Positions 62,560-64,000 of a stretch of DNA of 64,000 bases are shown in pieces (within the stretch, counting starts at the first letter, position 1; every line of letters begins with the position of its first letter). The translations under genes were made by a program, and so were the position numbers. The stretch is from Diphasiastrum complanatum. Taxonomy: Eukaryota > Streptophyta > Lycopodiopsida > Lycopodiales > Lycopodiaceae. The notes beneath the pieces are model-generated. The model had not been told where the DNA came from. It did not search any database and was given only the letters and a program-made list of their open reading frames with translations. Where the stretch lies: NCBI GenBank assembly GCA_029204225.1, contig MU832169.1, positions 19,611 to 83,610 on the forward strand. Reading direction: 5' to 3'.

Positions 62560-62973
62560 CTAAACTCCATCAACCTGTGGTCCAACCTGATCCAGATATA
62601 GCGAAGGCCATGCTCTGTCACGTGTATAGTAGCCTCGACCCATGGCTGGAGAAGAGTCTCGAAATAAGCAAGCAACACCCCACCTGAACCAGCGACTAGT
62701 CAGTGCCCTCGTCTTCCCTCTGCAAGTAGAAAGCCAGCAAAATCCCTCAATGCAAGGAAGTCCTCTCTCATGACTCTCATGTGTCTCAGTAAGTATAAGG
62801 ATATCCCATGTAGTACAAAAATCTCTAAAGTCTCCTGCTGTAGCTGAAGAATGGATACCATTGCAGTTCCATAAACTTAACCGCAATGCTTTTGTGAGGG
62901 CCCCCGAACAGCAACAAGAGCAATGGAGAGCAATGCTTAGCCAAACTGTTAAAATGGAATACACAATAAGCAT
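62560..62973 (-). pseudogene. LINE F3 endonuclease N-terminus
   Basis: RLSLWNCNGIHSS carries the Asn of APE endonucleases and LTETHESH the metal-binding Glu. The following GVACLFRDSSPAMGR and W-SLYLDQVG segments fit the fold. The hydrophobic first 25 codons are probably not native; the frame is open from the ATG at 62973, but the true start is unclear. Confidence 0.75.
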
Positions 62974-62975
62974 CT

Positions 62976-64000
62976 AAGTACTCTACCTGGATGTGGCCAA
63001 ATGCCACCACCCTAAGGTTAACCACTTGCTAAATGTAGGGCACCCCAAAAGTCAAGATAGGGCCCTAAACAAAATTAGACCCCTAAGGACCCACGAGTCA
63101 ATACGTGACCAAAATTGGGTCCAACTGAACTTAAGACAAACTTAAGATGGCCTAAATAACTAAATACCATGGTTACACAAATCGACCTTTTGGGTCAAAG
63201 TAACCTATGGATTAACTTTAGCATAGTCATTAATTTCTAACAATATATAGGAGCTATTCTAGAGCAAGTTCAAGCCATTATAGCCTATATGAGGAGAAAA
63301 TTATCTAACAAGGACGCCATATTCTATCCATCAAGAGAAATTATATAGAAAGGGAAAAAGAGAAGATAGTCGCAGATGCTCCATCAAAACTCCAATCATG
63401 TCAATGGATGGCAAATTCAAAGGTTCACAATGATTGAATTATAGGATCTAAGAGAACTATGACTTGGCAATATCATCAAAGAGTCAGCAAGATTCCGATT
63501 GTAATCAATTTCCTAAGTATCAACTAAAAATAAAACTTTTATGGTAAAGGGGAAGCGTGCTATTGTCTGCACAGCAAATTTCAAGAAAATGGGCAAAAGA
63601 CTCATTCTTCACCACTGGAGAATCATATAGGTTAGAAAATGTCAAGTAAAGTTTTTTCTCAAAGGGCCTAAGGAAAGATAAAATTTGACTTTGTAAGTGA
63701 ATCCCAATCTTGTCATTTGGATCGATATAGCAATAATATGTCATGATAGTTATTGCAACTTGTGTCGATACCAAAAGGGAAGTGGACTCACGTAAATATG
63801 GACTTAAGTGTTGGATTGCCAATGACTTGTGAAGGATAGAATTGAATCCTGATCGTGGATTACATGTAGTCTTCCAACAAAAACAACTTTCTCTACATCT
63901 CAGGTGGCCTCACAATTCATGGAAAAAAAATTTCAATCTCCATGGTTTACCACAAACCAAGGTATGTAACAGAGATGTCAAATTCATGTTGACATCTTGG
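62976..64000. other. AT-rich DNA at the right edge
   Basis: A 100-codon minus-strand open frame (63822-63520) has no recognisable family. No repeat or exon of the LSD1-like gene was found here, although its missing first exon should lie on this side. Confidence 0.35.

Larger units (their letters stand above)
59101..62975 (-). mobile_element. LINE copy F3, nearly full length: endonuclease, RT and CCHC domains
   Basis: On the minus strand: APE-type endonuclease from about 62,900 (LSLWNCNGIHSS, LILTETHESHE, GDFNAMTG at about 62,424-62,411, SDHSYLSL at about 62,089), the linker (PYNPWYDQECIQLH at about 61,840), RT (61,393-60,406; [68 protein letters not shown]), post-RT ([18 protein letters not shown]) and the C-terminal finger CSMCVMHETEDESHFLFRC. 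It ends with a simple-sequence tail. Frameshifts near 61,060, 60,690, 60,400 and 59,930 and decay in the endonuclease make it inactive. It lies upstream of the LSD1-like finger-1 exon, possibly in a further intron. Confidence 0.93.

Overview
The window is nuclear DNA of a land plant with a large, transposon-rich genome. Two host genes of plant-specific families are visible: the first coding exon of a GAMYB-type R2R3-MYB factor at the left edge, and an LSD1/LOL-type triple zinc-finger gene (cell-death regulator family) whose six recognisable coding exons are spread over 39,519-58,395 on the minus strand. Almost everything else is mobile DNA in decay. The non-LTR and Penelope-like elements and the 16.5-kb intron suggest a non-angiosperm vascular plant (a fern is my best guess), but this is inference and the species cannot be fixed from the sequence.

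Layout. 1-2.2 kb: GAMYB exon, likely leader intron holding degenerate ~210-bp tandem repeats, and a candidate promoter with a perfect ABRE/G-box. 4.3-8.5 kb: the 5' end of an LTR element (LTR, tRNA-Asp-type primer site, 46-bp leader repeats) with an 866-codon frame that carries seven stops and no frameshift. 8.5-9.4 kb: Ty3/gypsy fragment on the minus strand. 9.4-12.6 kb: 5'-truncated Ty1/copia element A. 12.7-16.8 kb: copia element B, both LTRs present and each holding a ~160-bp (TC)n(CA)n microsatellite, with RT and RNase H deleted. 19.4-22.4 kb: copia element E on the minus strand with a mutated RT active site. 23.3-33.2 kb: copia C with a second copia, D, nested in it; D carries a 36-bp tandem array of primer-binding-site-like motifs at both ends. 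33.2-39.5 kb: AT-rich, with a 154-bp (TC)n tract and decayed coding traces.

39.5-58.4 kb is the LSD1-like gene. Its exons for zinc fingers 2 and 3, the Pro-rich linker and the conserved C-terminus are compact (39.5-41.7 kb), while the zinc-finger-1 exon lies at 58.3 kb, beyond a 16,544-bp intron. That intron holds copia H split by a 1,004-bp DNA transposon with an 8-bp target duplication, a second palindrome-ended insertion, a plus-strand LINE deletion copy (F1), a hAT transposase remnant, two minus-strand LINE copies (F2, F4), a copia 3' end with its LTR (G), and inverted Penelope-like reverse-transcriptase fragments. 59.1-63.0 kb: a nearly complete LINE (F3) with endonuclease, RT and C-terminal CCHC motifs.

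No mobile element here looks intact: each has stops, frameshifts or lost catalytic residues. Many stops fit C-to-T change at CAG/CGA/CAA codons, as expected if the elements were heavily cytosine-methylated. The exon structure of the LSD1-like gene, by contrast, is clean: splice phases agree at every junction and all twelve zinc-binding cysteines remain.
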